Source: a virus. From it: a stretch of 21,595 nt of DNA. The stretch spans positions 1 through 21,595 of IMG/VR virus record IMGVR_UViG_3300024999_000447, one strand, 5' to 3'. Numbering within the stretch: position 1 is the first letter of the stretch; each line of letters begins with the position of its first letter. The notes under the pieces were generated by a model. It ran no database searches. It saw nothing but the letters and a program-made list of their open reading frames with translations, and was not told where the DNA came from. Of this stretch, positions 1 through 8,542 are shown piece by piece. Position numbers and translations under genes: made by a program.

Positions 1-493
1 GACAGGCACTTGATGCTATCAAATGCCCTTTATTTTCTCCTAAAATTGATTCTATATCACTATAGAAAGTAGGAACTCTTTCAACACCTTTATAGCTGAA
101 TAATCTCGTCCATGCTCTAGTGGATAGCTCTCTCATTTGCTCATGACCTTCATTATCCTTGGCTAAAATTAGAAAATGATAGAATTTAGGTTTTTTATTT
201 TGATCCTTCGTTTCTTCATACATTATTTCTTCATCAACTAAATATATTTCATTCCCTAGAATTGGCTTAAAATCTTTATGTATCTTATCTTTAGATTTTA
301 ATTCCTTTACTGTATTTAAAAATTTAATATGCCCAGAAACATTCTCATGGTCACTTAGTGCCATACTTCTATTCCCTAATTCATTAACATGAATAACCAT
401 ATCTTTTATTTTATTAACCGAATCACGAAAGCGAATATTACTATATTCTGAATGAACATGTAGATGTGCAAAATCTTCATCTAATATTGTCAA
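1..493 (-). CDS. dnaE: DNA polymerase III alpha subunit (DnaE-type), N-terminal PHP domain, partial
   Basis: This is the replicative polymerase of the phage, of which only the first 164 residues lie in the window; the gene runs off the left edge. The visible part is a PHP domain: FAHLHVHSEYS at residues 8-18 carries the HxH metal motif, ALSDHENVSGH follows, then KPILGNEIYLV, HFLILAKDNEG and GHLIASSAC, the order seen in the N-terminus of bacterial C-family polymerases. The start is TTG at 493, with AAAGGAG at 503-509 and 9 nt spacing; no ATG lies nearby. It is the last gene of the replication operon in the window, 55 nt after recJ. The polymerase core cannot be seen, so completeness is unknown. 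The family assignment is firm. Confidence 0.92.
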   Translation of the reverse strand, partial: MTILDEDFAHLHVHSEYSNIRFRDSVNKIKDMVIHVNELGNRSMALSDHENVSGHIKFLNTVKELKSKDKIHKDFKPILGNEIYLVDEEIMYEETKDQNKKPKFYHFLILAKDNEGHEQMRELSTRAWTRLFSYKGVERVPTFYSDIESILGENKGHLIASSAC

Positions 494-548
494 TATTTAT
501 TGCTCCTTTCCTAATAAGTAAACCACACAATAATATTTATTTCTACAT

Positions 549-2360
549 TTAAAATTTAAAATCTTTTTCCTTACTAACGTTAAAATCAATAATCTCAATT
601 TGGGGAAATTCGTTTCCATTCCATTTATTCAATGTAAATTTTCCAATGATGTCTAACTTAACTTTATTATTCTTTTTAGATAATCCGGTATGATTTTTCA
701 TAATCATCTTATTATACAATGCCTCTCCTGCGAACATTTTTATAAATACAATTTTATTGCTACCTATTATTTTTTCGAATTTGATAATATTCCTCTTTTC
801 TCCTAGCAATTGAATATCTTCTATCTTTAAATTTACATCTATAATACAAAAAATTGGTTCTTTTAATGTATTCCCCCAAATATCTGCCCATTGACCTACT
901 TGAAGAATATGCTTCTCCTTTAACCTGCCAATAGGGATTTCATAATCCACCATATAAACGTCTTCAATATCTACATCTTTAAACATTTCATTTAACTTAT
1001 CTTGTGTTTCTTGAATTTTGCTTTCTTTAATTTTAAAACCCCCTGCGTTTGGATGCCCACCTAACATTATAAAAGTATTAATTTCTCTTAAAACATCCAT
1101 AAAAGATACTACAGGGAACAAATCATAACTTCTAAAACTTCCTCCGAATACTGTTTCTTCTTCCTCATTTTTTAATTCATCTATTTTCATTTGTTTCAAA
1201 ATAATTATTGGACGTTTATAAATACTTGCTAATTTATTAGCAACCAATCCGGAAAAAGACTTTTCTAATACATTCGTAGCATTTACAATAATTACTTTAT
1301 TATCATTCAATTTTTGTGTTTCAATTATTTCTGCTATATCTTCCATTGATTTCTTAACTAACTTATCCTGTCTTGCTTTAATATTAGTGGATTCTCGAAT
1401 CATACACTCTTGTAATGTTTGTATTATAATTTCTGGTTTAGGATCTGTCTTACATTTTCTTCTTGGTTGATATTCTTTTTTCTCTTCTTTGCCTAAGAAT
1501 GCATTTATTAAATCTTTTCTTTCTTCAGCATTGCCTATTCTTGTAACTGCATTAACAAAAGGAGCAATCTTCCATCCGATAAATTTAAAATCAACGCTTT
1601 TATTATCTTCTATTTTATTTTTTACTAAGAATTGTTTCATAAATTCATTATTTATTGTTTTTAAACCTTCTATAGCTAAATATCGTGTTTCATAATTTCT
1701 CAAGTCCATAGAGTCTGCTATCATGCCTATTGCTACTAAATCTAAATTATTTTCAGCAAAATTAAATCCAAATTTTTTATCATACTCTTTAATAAATTTA
1801 TAAACTACTCCTGCACCAGACAATGTAATATTGGGATATTGACCATCTTGGCAATTAATAACTACTGCATAAGGATTAATTTCTTCTATTTCGTGATGAT
1901 CCAAAATTAGTATATCTACGTCTCTTGTTTCCACTAACTCTTTACATTGTTTAACATCTGAAGAACCTGCATCTGGTACAATCAATAAATTGAAATCATA
2001 TTCTTCAAGACTTTTCACTACAATTCCATGCACTTTCTTTTCGTTCATAGAATGTGTAATTATGATATTTGGATTAATATTCAAGATATAATTATCAATT
2101 ATTGTGCCTGATGTAGTGCCATCAACGTCCACATCAACTATAATATGTATTTTACTATTATTTTCAATGTGCCAATGAAACATGTCTAATCCTCTATTCA
2201 TATTTTTAAGCAACATTCCATCATGCAAGGAGGATTCGCTTACATTTAACATTTCTTTTGGATTTTCCACACCTCTATTTTTCAATAAAATATCCAATAA
2301 TTCATTCTCACTAATTAAATCGTAGTTTTTATTTAAAACCTTGTATTTGATATTAAACAT
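549..2360 (-). CDS. recJ: RecJ-type single-stranded DNA exonuclease (DHH/DHHA1 family)
   Basis: This DHH phosphoesterase of about 600 residues probably degrades ssDNA 5'-3' during phage recombination and repair. Seen motifs, in order: DVDVDGTTS at 76-84 (motif I), VPDAGSSD at 128-135 (II), DHH at 154-156 (III), SGAGVVYK at 181-188, AIGMIADSMDL at 210-220, VNAVTRIG at 269-276, SGLVANKLASIYKRPIIIL at 370-388, and the DHHA1 signature GGHPNAGGFKI at 434-444. The C-terminal 150 residues fit the OB-like tail of RecJ. The ATG at 2360 directly abuts GGAGG (2361-2365) with no spacer, so it is a poor start. An in-frame ATC at 2351 has 9 nt spacing and would give a protein beginning (M)KYKVLNKNYDL; see findings. 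It lies 15 nt after the AP2/HNH gene. Confidence 0.93.
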   Translation of the reverse strand: MFNIKYKVLNKNYDLISENELLDILLKNRGVENPKEMLNVSESSLHDGMLLKNMNRGLDMFHWHIENNSKIHIIVDVDVDGTTSGTIIDNYILNINPNIIITHSMNEKKVHGIVVKSLEEYDFNLLIVPDAGSSDVKQCKELVETRDVDILILDHHEIEEINPYAVVINCQDGQYPNITLSGAGVVYKFIKEYDKKFGFNFAENNLDLVAIGMIADSMDLRNYETRYLAIEGLKTINNEFMKQFLVKNKIEDNKSVDFKFIGWKIAPFVNAVTRIGNAEERKDLINAFLGKEEKKEYQPRRKCKTDPKPEIIIQTLQECMIRESTNIKARQDKLVKKSMEDIAEIIETQKLNDNKVIIVNATNVLEKSFSGLVANKLASIYKRPIIILKQMKIDELKNEEEETVFGGSFRSYDLFPVVSFMDVLREINTFIMLGGHPNAGGFKIKESKIQETQDKLNEMFKDVDIEDVYMVDYEIPIGRLKEKHILQVGQWADIWGNTLKEPIFCIIDVNLKIEDIQLLGEKRNIIKFEKIIGSNKIVFIKMFAGEALYNKMIMKNHTGLSKKNNKVKLDIIGKFTLNKWNGNEFPQIEIIDFNVSKEKDFKF

Positions 2361-2375
2361 CCTCCTTTTATTTTA

Positions 2376-3137
2376 TTAATCTGTGATTTCAACTTTGTAA
2401 TTATATAATGCTTCGTATAATTTTTGAGGAATTTTATCTTTATATTTATCCGCGATTTGCTTTGTGAGATTTTCCTTATATTTTTGATATGCTTGGAACG
2501 CTTCCAATATTGTATTATAATACCCTAAACTTTTATTTTTTCCATTGCCGTTACTACAGCTTGCATAAAATACATTGTCTCTTTTATGCCAACCTACACC
2601 AATTGAATAATTGCCTCTATGGTTTTGTCTTTTAGTAAATAATTCGTTTATATTTTTCGGAACAAGCATACAAGTTTCAGGAGAATAAATCTTATTTCCT
2701 TTTAATAATATGTCCTTATCTAAAGACATTACTTGACCTTCAACTTCGTAATAGTTCTCATTGTACCATTTGGCAAAGTTTTGAAAGTTTAACCATTCTT
2801 CACAAACTGAACATTCTTTGTAAGTTGGTTGTTTTTCTTGGAACTTTTCATTGTAACATCGTTCTAACATATGAGTCCAAGCATGATATTCTTTGCTTTT
2901 TCGCCCTTCTTTATTATCCGTTTTAAATATGCCTACTCCTAAATACCCTTGATTAAAGATACTTTTAAAATATGGATTGGTTATTTGCCCCTGTTCAAAT
3001 ACTTGATAAGTTGTTGTCTTTTTATATCCATTTTCAAATTGAACAACTATATTCCTACAATTATTATATTCTATAATTTTCATTGCTAAACCATAGGTAT
3101 TAAAATTAACTTCTCCAATTCTATCTATTTTCTTCAT
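2376..3137 (-). CDS. AP2/HNH-type phage DNA-binding protein (possible homing-endonuclease relative)
   Basis: A 253-residue protein of the phage family with an HNH-like part followed by an AP2-like DNA-binding domain. Seen: an N-terminal beta-rich part (1-70); HAWTHMLERCYNEK at 85-98; TYKECSVCEEWLNFQNFAKW at 105-124; LDKDILLKGNKIYSPETC at 139-156, which in this family stands where the nuclease core would be; then an AP2-like domain with GVGWHKRDNVFYA at 180-192 and LGYYNTILEAFQAY at 204-217. A classical catalytic H-N-H triad is not evident, so it may only bind DNA. It sits between primase and recJ, starts at the base after the primase stop codon, and has a weak ribosome site (GAG, 6 nt spacing). 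Such genes are often selfish insertions in phage replication operons. Confidence 0.7.
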   Translation of the reverse strand: MKKIDRIGEVNFNTYGLAMKIIEYNNCRNIVVQFENGYKKTTTYQVFEQGQITNPYFKSIFNQGYLGVGIFKTDNKEGRKSKEYHAWTHMLERCYNEKFQEKQPTYKECSVCEEWLNFQNFAKWYNENYYEVEGQVMSLDKDILLKGNKIYSPETCMLVPKNINELFTKRQNHRGNYSIGVGWHKRDNVFYASCSNGNGKNKSLGYYNTILEAFQAYQKYKENLTKQIADKYKDKIPQKLYEALYNYKVEITD

Positions 3138-4283
3138 CTAATTCTCACTTTCATTTTCTATTAGGTTTAATAATTCAGTTTCATCTAATAAATATCTTTC
3201 TCTATATAATTGTTCAAAGGTTTCTTTATTTTTATCTATCGGAGAATCTTTGTATGCTAAACGACTATCCCAACATAAAATAACATATAAATTACAATAT
3301 GGTGAAAGCATTCTAGAAAACTTAATTAAAGTTTTTACATAATTTAAGTATTCTTTGTGGGCTAAAATATTTTCTTTATTGTCCATTATCTCAATCTGAT
3401 ATTCTTTATCGAGAGCAATTGTGATCTCCTCAACGCCCAATGACAGCAATAAATCTCTTTGGTATAAACTAAAATTTGTACCACATAAACTAAGTGAAAT
3501 ATTATTTTCTTGACCAAAATAACTGCCAAAAAGCATAACTGCTTTTTCAGACTCAAATAATATTGCTTTTCTTATTTTTCTGATATTTTCTTGATTTTGA
3601 TATATCCCAAACAAATTGAATGCAATTGGGTATCTATAGGTTAACCTTTGGATAGTCACAGGTATATACTTCTTCCCTGAACTCACTTGATGCTGTAAGA
3701 AATTTCTTGCTCTTATACCTACTAAATTACCATGAGTATCAAAATGTGGAATTATACATTTAAATTGATTCATATAGAATTTTATTTGAAAAATATTAGC
3801 AATTTCATCTGTAATTCCTTCGGAATGCCATGACATGGGAATATAGTCATCAAACATATTCAAAATGTATTTGTTGTAAGAAGGTAGTTTTATCAATTGT
3901 TTTTCTTTTTTACGAAGATGAAGTCTTAGAAAATCTAAATCCTTATTTACCACTTCTTTCCTTTGTAGTCCTCTTTTCTTTTTGTCAAAATTGGTTATAT
4001 TTTTATATTTGCAAAGATATTTAAAAGCTTCAGGGAAGTCTACATTATTTGTTGACATAATTAAATCAAAGAGACTCATTGAACCACATGAAGTATAACA
4101 CTTGAAGATTTTACTATCTATATAATAATAAAGTTTATGACTCTTTCCTCCATGACATACGGTTGAAAAAAGTAATGCGTTGTCATTATTTTTGTCTTTT
4201 TGGGGACTCCCAGAACCTAAATCATTTAATATATTAATAACGTCTTCTGTTGTCACCAACTCCATTAATTCATCTCTGTCCAC
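3138..4283 (-). CDS. dnaG: DNA primase, CHC2 zinc finger plus TOPRIM
   Basis: Makes RNA primers for phage DNA synthesis, presumably together with the DnaB-type helicase encoded just upstream. Seen: a zinc-binding N-terminus with C43/H44 and C62/C66 around HKLYYYIDSKIFKCYTSCG; the core with GIRARNF at 189-195 and GKKYIPVT at 203-210; a TOPRIM fold with FESEKAVMLF at 243-252 (catalytic Glu in ESEKA) and ITIALDKEY at 287-295, where DKE replaces the usual DxD. At 381 residues it is shorter than bacterial DnaG and lacks an obvious helicase-binding domain. The start is GTG at 4283, with GAGTGAT upstream; it lies 2 nt after the helicase stop codon, so the two are probably translationally coupled. 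Confidence 0.88.
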   Translation of the reverse strand: MDRDELMELVTTEDVINILNDLGSGSPQKDKNNDNALLFSTVCHGGKSHKLYYYIDSKIFKCYTSCGSMSLFDLIMSTNNVDFPEAFKYLCKYKNITNFDKKKRGLQRKEVVNKDLDFLRLHLRKKEKQLIKLPSYNKYILNMFDDYIPMSWHSEGITDEIANIFQIKFYMNQFKCIIPHFDTHGNLVGIRARNFLQHQVSSGKKYIPVTIQRLTYRYPIAFNLFGIYQNQENIRKIRKAILFESEKAVMLFGSYFGQENNISLSLCGTNFSLYQRDLLLSLGVEEITIALDKEYQIEIMDNKENILAHKEYLNYVKTLIKFSRMLSPYCNLYVILCWDSRLAYKDSPIDKNKETFEQLYRERYLLDETELLNLIENESEN

Positions 4284-4285
4284 TA

Positions 4286-5869
4286 TTAATCACTCGTTTC
4301 AATAACTTTATCTTCTAATTCAATTAATGTTTTATCTATAGATATTGGTTCATAATTTTTATTAGTGCAAAACAAATCAATAGTTTTCATATTTCCTAAG
4401 TTTTGATAGCACCATATTTTTACTTCTTCAGTAATCTCACCAAATCTATTTTTATATATTGTGTAACACATATTTGGAATTAATGTTTTATTTAAACCTT
4501 TCGCTTTTGGAATTAAAGGTTGAATAAAATCAAGTTCTTTTTTTGTAGGTGCAAAAACAACTATACCTACATCTGCTTTATTTGGCAATGACCTAGCACC
4601 CTTTACAGCTCTTTGATCCCTTACACCATCTCTGCGGGCTTCATCTGTAGTTTGTGTAAATCCAAAAATAACAATATCATAATCTGTTGCCATTGTTTTT
4701 GTGTTAGAGGAAAGATTTAACAATACCTGATCTTCTCTGGCAGACATCCCTTTAGTTAATTGAACATATTCAGAAGTTAACGCTACAGTTAATTCAAGAT
4801 AATCAATAGCTAAAGCATCTAATCCTTCATTAATTTTATATCTATCTACAGTATTTCTTATGTATGCTAAATCATAATTAGGTTCATCTTCTAAAAATAA
4901 CTTTGTATTTTTAACATACTCAATGGCTCTATCTACTCTTATTTCTTCCTCTTCAGTCATGATATTTTTCTTAATTTTAAACTCTTCTACTCCACTAACA
5001 AATGCCCACATCATAGGTTCTAACTCTTCATAGATTTTCATTTCTGTCCCTATGTACAGTCCAACATTGTTTTGTCCATTTGGATTTAGAACAAAGTCTT
5101 CTTTATCAAAATCCCAAATATGAGAACAGCATATTAAAAGCAATCTCTCTATGGCTGCTCTCGTTTTCCCTTTACCACTATCTCTTGTTTCAAGAAAAAA
5201 CCCACCCTTTAATGCACCATAAGTTAGTGTATTTAGGTATTTGCTTTCTAGCCCATATCCATAACAAGGAGATTCTTTCATTTTTACTCTTAACTCATCT
5301 GCATTGTCCCCAGCTTTTCTTCGTTTTGTTGAGTCTCTTATTAAAAACTTTTCTTTAACATTAAAATTTTTCCTATCAAAGTATTGTTGAACCTCATTTA
5401 ATGTCATAGATTCAAATTTTTCTTGTTGTTGTTTAATAATTATATGGTCTATTTCATCCATATCTAACATACCAGATACGTCTGTGCCTTCACTCATATA
5501 ACTTCTTAGTAGCGATAATTTTCTCAACTTATTATAGTAATATTCATAATTTGTATTATTACCGTCTTCATATATCCCTGATAACCATTCAATGTTTTTT
5601 TCATTATCAAAAATCACTTTATATGACTTAGGATCATTTGTATTTAAGTATGTTTCTATATCTGCTATCTTTACTTCATTCAATCCTTGAAGAGATAAAT
5701 TATATACACAAGTATGAATTAATTGGTGTAGTCCATTTGGAAAATCGTCTTTATGTAACGCATATTTTTTATCTTTTAATAAATTAGGATTCTTCATTAT
5801 GCAACCCAATACCTGACAAGAGGTTCTTTTATCATGATATTTTTCAATTTGTTTTTTAGTTATCTTCAT
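4286..5869 (-). CDS. dnaB: Replicative DNA helicase, DnaB type
   Basis: Hexameric 5'-3' fork helicase, 527 residues. Seen, numbered from the chosen start: an N-terminal DnaB-like helical domain with VLGCIMKNPNLL at 20-31; then the RecA core with Walker A TRDSGKGKT at 228-236, LYIGTEMK at 272-279, Walker B ALAIDYLEL at 352-360, the sensor stretch GFTQTTDEARR, and RAVKGARSLPNKADVGIVVF, which corresponds to the conserved segment before the arginine finger. The start at 5869 is preferred over an ATG 18 nt upstream because GGGAGGAG lies at 5874-5881 with suitable spacing to 5869 only. It overlaps the upstream zinc-finger gene by 14 nt, and the primase follows after 2 nt, as expected for a replisome operon. 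Confidence 0.92.
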   Translation of the reverse strand: MKITKKQIEKYHDKRTSCQVLGCIMKNPNLLKDKKYALHKDDFPNGLHQLIHTCVYNLSLQGLNEVKIADIETYLNTNDPKSYKVIFDNEKNIEWLSGIYEDGNNTNYEYYYNKLRKLSLLRSYMSEGTDVSGMLDMDEIDHIIIKQQQEKFESMTLNEVQQYFDRKNFNVKEKFLIRDSTKRRKAGDNADELRVKMKESPCYGYGLESKYLNTLTYGALKGGFFLETRDSGKGKTRAAIERLLLICCSHIWDFDKEDFVLNPNGQNNVGLYIGTEMKIYEELEPMMWAFVSGVEEFKIKKNIMTEEEEIRVDRAIEYVKNTKLFLEDEPNYDLAYIRNTVDRYKINEGLDALAIDYLELTVALTSEYVQLTKGMSAREDQVLLNLSSNTKTMATDYDIVIFGFTQTTDEARRDGVRDQRAVKGARSLPNKADVGIVVFAPTKKELDFIQPLIPKAKGLNKTLIPNMCYTIYKNRFGEITEEVKIWCYQNLGNMKTIDLFCTNKNYEPISIDKTLIELEDKVIETSD

Positions 5870-6392
5870 TATACTCCTCCCAGTCAAAATTCAATGGCAA
5901 AGGGTTCTTATTAATTGATATCTTGTCAGCAATTTTGGTTTTTATTTGAACTGATTTTTCATTATTTTTGAAATCTTCTGCAAAATCTTGAAGATTAAAT
6001 ATTTTATTATAATGATTTTTTGCTTTATCATAAAAATAAGGTATGATTCCTAATCCAGTATCCTCCAATACCTCATTCTCTAATATTTTGTAATAATATT
6101 GTAAAGTATAATACATACCAATATTAGTATATTCATAGTCTGCTCTATAATTTTTCATTTGTTGGAACATCATGCCTGTAGGTTTATCAATATTATATAA
6201 TTTACATATGTATTCAAAAAGCAAATCCCAATCATTCTTATATAGAGCAGACTCTTCTTCTTTGATTTCCAAACAGGTTTTACAATATCTTTTTTGACTT
6301 TTAATAATTGTTTCTTCTTTCAGAAACACTTCTTCACATATAACACATTTTAATTTCTTAGGTGGTTTTTCCTTTATAACTTTTGTAACCAT
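5856..6392 (-). CDS. Zinc-finger protein of the replication operon, possible helicase-loader-like protein
   Basis: 178 residues. The N-terminus has a C16-x2-C19...C37-x2-C40 zinc finger (KCVICEEVF and RYCKTCLE). A helical region follows, with WDLLFEYICKLYNIDKPTG at 55-73, MKNYRADYEYTNIGMYYTL at 80-98 and GLGIIPYFYDKAKNHY at 118-133. The pattern looks like a conserved phage protein, but I cannot name the family with certainty. It lies directly before and overlaps the DnaB-type helicase gene, the place where many phages encode a helicase loader; that role is inference from position only. The ribosome site is GAGGTGAT with 7 nt from GAGG to ATG. A strong hairpin (6410-6441) lies just upstream. 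Confidence 0.75.
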   Translation of the reverse strand: MVTKVIKEKPPKKLKCVICEEVFLKEETIIKSQKRYCKTCLEIKEEESALYKNDWDLLFEYICKLYNIDKPTGMMFQQMKNYRADYEYTNIGMYYTLQYYYKILENEVLEDTGLGIIPYFYDKAKNHYNKIFNLQDFAEDFKNNEKSVQIKTKIADKISINKNPLPLNFDWEEYNEDN

Positions 6393-6409
6393 ATAATCAC
6401 CTCTACTTT

Positions 6410-6441
6410 AAATAGGGAGTAGATGAAACTACCCCCTATTT
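6410..6441 (-). terminator. Intergenic 13-bp hairpin, possible partial terminator or mRNA stabiliser
   Basis: On the minus strand the two arms are AAATAGGGGGTAG and CTACTCCCTATTT, pairing over 13 bp with a single G.T wobble and a 6-nt loop. It lies between the Sak4-like ATPase gene and the zinc-finger gene. Only three T follow the stem in the direction of transcription, whereas six follow it on the plus strand. It is therefore at best a partial terminator for this operon, and may instead protect or process the mRNA. Confidence 0.5.
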
Positions 6442-6454
6442 TTTATTTATGTTA

Positions 6455-7477
6455 TTATTGAACTTCTTCTAATTTAGATTCAATATCATCCCTAATGCAG
6501 ATTAGGGCTTCAAATTGTTTGGCAGTCGCTTCTCCTACTCTTCCATCTTTACCAAGATGTTCTTCAACAATTTGAACATAATCATCCACTAAATCAAGTT
6601 CATCTAATTTAGCATACATTTCTTTAATTTCCTCAACTACACTTTCAAATGTTTCTTCAACTTTACCATAGATTTTTTGTTGTTCTTCAAAACTAACTCC
6701 AATATATCCTTCTGCTTCATTTTGCTTTTTTATACCATCAATAACTGTCTTCTCTAAATTTTCTGCTGAAAATTCTTCAATATATGTATCCATATATGTA
6801 AATCTACTTCTAGCAAAATAATCATCTGTTTCAGCTAAATAAGCCGAAGAGGGAATGACCCTTCCTTTATCATCAATTCCATTAGATTCCAGATAACATA
6901 CTATATCTGCATTATCTCTAATGGGTTTGATGTTTCTTTCATCTCCTTCAATGACATATTGATCTTTCTTTTTATCTAATCTTGCATGGCCTAAGAACGC
7001 AATAGTATATCCTAAACTAATTATTCCATCAACCCAAGTCCAAACTAAATTATCATACTCTTCCCAACATCCATATCCACCATTAGCCTTACCAATTGAA
7101 TCGACATCGTATTTAGCACAAAGATAATTTTTAACATATGTTCCTATTCGTTCAATACCATCTACTACTACAGTAATTTGTTCACCACTTTGTAACAATT
7201 GAACAAAATCTTTGCCAGCTAATTTTTTCCCGTTTTTCTTCAGGTCACTCCAATTTGCTGTTTTTAATGCAATGGCTCCATTAGTTGCATTAAGTCCTTT
7301 TTCTACTGGTAAGAAAATAGGATTTTTAAACTTTGCAGATTGAGACGTTTTGCCCACGTTGTTTCCACCATAAAGGACAATTACCTTCCCTCTTAAATCA
7401 GCAGAAACATGACTAACTTGAACGTCACCTTTAAAGTTTTTTTGTAACAATTCTTGTAACTTATCGGATATTGCCAT
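6455..7477 (-). CDS. RecA-fold AAA ATPase, Sak4-like recombination protein
   Basis: 340 residues. Seen: VIVLYGGNNVGKT at 32-44 with a Walker A P-loop GGNNVGKT; FLPVEKGLNAT at 55-65; Walker B-like VVVDGIERI at 103-111; and AFLGHAR at 160-166. This order matches the phage AAA_24/Sak4 group of RecA-like ATPases, which act in single-strand annealing and strand exchange, usually with an SSB; an SSB-like gene indeed lies directly upstream. The last 90 residues form an acidic helical extension beyond the ATPase core. The start is well supported by GGAGG with 8 nt spacing. Intergenic hairpins lie on both sides, which may set its expression apart from its neighbours. Another RecA-type ATPase function cannot be excluded. 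Confidence 0.8.
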   Translation of the reverse strand: MAISDKLQELLQKNFKGDVQVSHVSADLRGKVIVLYGGNNVGKTSQSAKFKNPIFLPVEKGLNATNGAIALKTANWSDLKKNGKKLAGKDFVQLLQSGEQITVVVDGIERIGTYVKNYLCAKYDVDSIGKANGGYGCWEEYDNLVWTWVDGIISLGYTIAFLGHARLDKKKDQYVIEGDERNIKPIRDNADIVCYLESNGIDDKGRVIPSSAYLAETDDYFARSRFTYMDTYIEEFSAENLEKTVIDGIKKQNEAEGYIGVSFEEQQKIYGKVEETFESVVEEIKEMYAKLDELDLVDDYVQIVEEHLGKDGRVGEATAKQFEALICIRDDIESKLEEVQ

Positions 7478-7531
7478 TAATAAATTCCTCCAATATTCTT
7501 TTTTTTTATTATTAATATATTAAACAAGAGA

Positions 7532-7547
7532 AGGGGATTTCTCCCCT
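7532..7547 (-). terminator. Short intergenic hairpin with GNRA-type loop
   Basis: On the minus strand AGGGGA-GAAA-TCCCCT forms a 6-bp stem closed by a GAAA tetraloop. It starts about 9 nt after the stop codon of the SSB-like gene and is followed by TCTCTTGTTT. The T-run is broken, so it is a weak terminator or an mRNA processing/stability hairpin. It resembles the hairpin at 6410-6441 in position (just after a stop codon) and in its AATAGGGG arm. Confidence 0.4.
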
Positions 7548-7555
7548 ATTGTTGA

Positions 7556-8542
7556 TTAAAACTTGGGTCTTTCGCGCTTAGTAGTTTTTTCTCCACTTGT
7601 TCCTGTACCAGATCCCTTATTCATACCTTTACCTTTTTTACTATCTACAATTTCTTCATTCTTTTTTTCTTCGATTGCAACGTCTCTTTCAATTTTTGCT
7701 TGTTTAATCAATTCCATATCGAATTCCTTATCTTCATCCTCTTGAATATCTGCTCCAACGACAACTAATTCATTAATATATTCTTTATGTTCTTCTACTT
7801 TTGCTCTGCCTAAGCCTCCTCCTTTTGTAGTTTTAGTGATAATGGATTTATAATTAATGTCTCCCCATACATTAAGTGTCATTCCTTCTTCAACTTGAGC
7901 AAGAATGTCTTCTCCAAAATCGAACTCTTCACCATCATCATTTAAGATAATTCCTACAACAACTTCCATAGGAATAACTTTCCCACCATAAATAGGTGTC
8001 CATCCACTTACAATAGCTCTGCCAGTAGTTTCATCTTGTTTTATTTCTTCTTTAACAGAAGTTACGAACATTTCAACATCAAATTTTGCTTTATAATCCT
8101 CTGGTTTTATTGAAGAATCTACTGTAATATTACCAAAACCTAAGTCAATATTTACCTTTGTTTTTACTTCTTCTGTTTCTTTAATTTTAAAAATATCTTC
8201 ATTAAAGCGAGGAGTAAATTCCTTTTGTCCTTGTATTCTTACCTTTGCTACATTTTCACGATCCTCATCATTTTTACATGATGCTAAAGTTAAATAATCT
8301 TCATTAATTAATTTTTGCAATGTTTCAAACGATTTCTTAACTTTACCTTTTTTATTTTTTTCTGCTACAAAAACTTTAATTTCAATTTCTGAAAAATCAC
8401 CAGTATTGATAACTAAAGATCCATTGATATAATTTCCTTCTTTATTTTTATTTAAATTGAGTTTTTGTTCCTTAACTTCTCCAACTAAAGTAATATCATT
8501 AATTGCTTGTCGTAGTTCTGTATTGTTTTCATTGTTTTCCAT
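7556..8542 (-). CDS. Probable single-stranded DNA-binding protein (SSB-like, OB-fold)
   Basis: 328 residues. The N-terminus reads INDITLVGEVKEQKLN at 15-30, then NYINGSLVINTG at 37-48 and IEIKVFVAEKNKKGK at 53-67, in the style of phage OB-fold proteins. A second beta-rich part has TLNVWGDINYKS near residue 226, then an acidic stretch (EDEDKEFD) and a Lys/Gly-rich tail ending ERPKF. The tail lacks the acidic DDDLPF type of end found in bacterial SSBs. The SSB assignment rests on fold-like patterns and on the place, first in the replication operon and next to a Sak4-like ATPase. The start ATG at 8542 has GAAGG 11 nt upstream, and that site is buried in a 13-bp inverted repeat, see the leader entry. 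Confidence 0.5.
   Translation of the reverse strand: MENNENNTELRQAINDITLVGEVKEQKLNLNKNKEGNYINGSLVINTGDFSEIEIKVFVAEKNKKGKVKKSFETLQKLINEDYLTLASCKNDEDRENVAKVRIQGQKEFTPRFNEDIFKIKETEEVKTKVNIDLGFGNITVDSSIKPEDYKAKFDVEMFVTSVKEEIKQDETTGRAIVSGWTPIYGGKVIPMEVVVGIILNDDGEEFDFGEDILAQVEEGMTLNVWGDINYKSIITKTTKGGGLGRAKVEEHKEYINELVVVGADIQEDEDKEFDMELIKQAKIERDVAIEEKKNEEIVDSKKGKGMNKGSGTGTSGEKTTKRERPKF

Noticed and set aside
1489-1695. Plus-strand open frames, here and at 3830-4024, 5080-5358, 7563-7745, 9324-9566, 12191-12394, 16106-16360, 16942-17163, 17556-17976, 20054-20326, 20915-21112 and 21344-21535
   Set aside because: Each lies opposite or across a well-supported minus-strand gene, has no convincing ribosome site and no recognisable motif; they are shadows.
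6410-6441. Strong plus-strand terminator (stem plus T-run)
   Set aside because: There is no plus-strand gene to terminate; the structure is described as a minus-strand hairpin instead.
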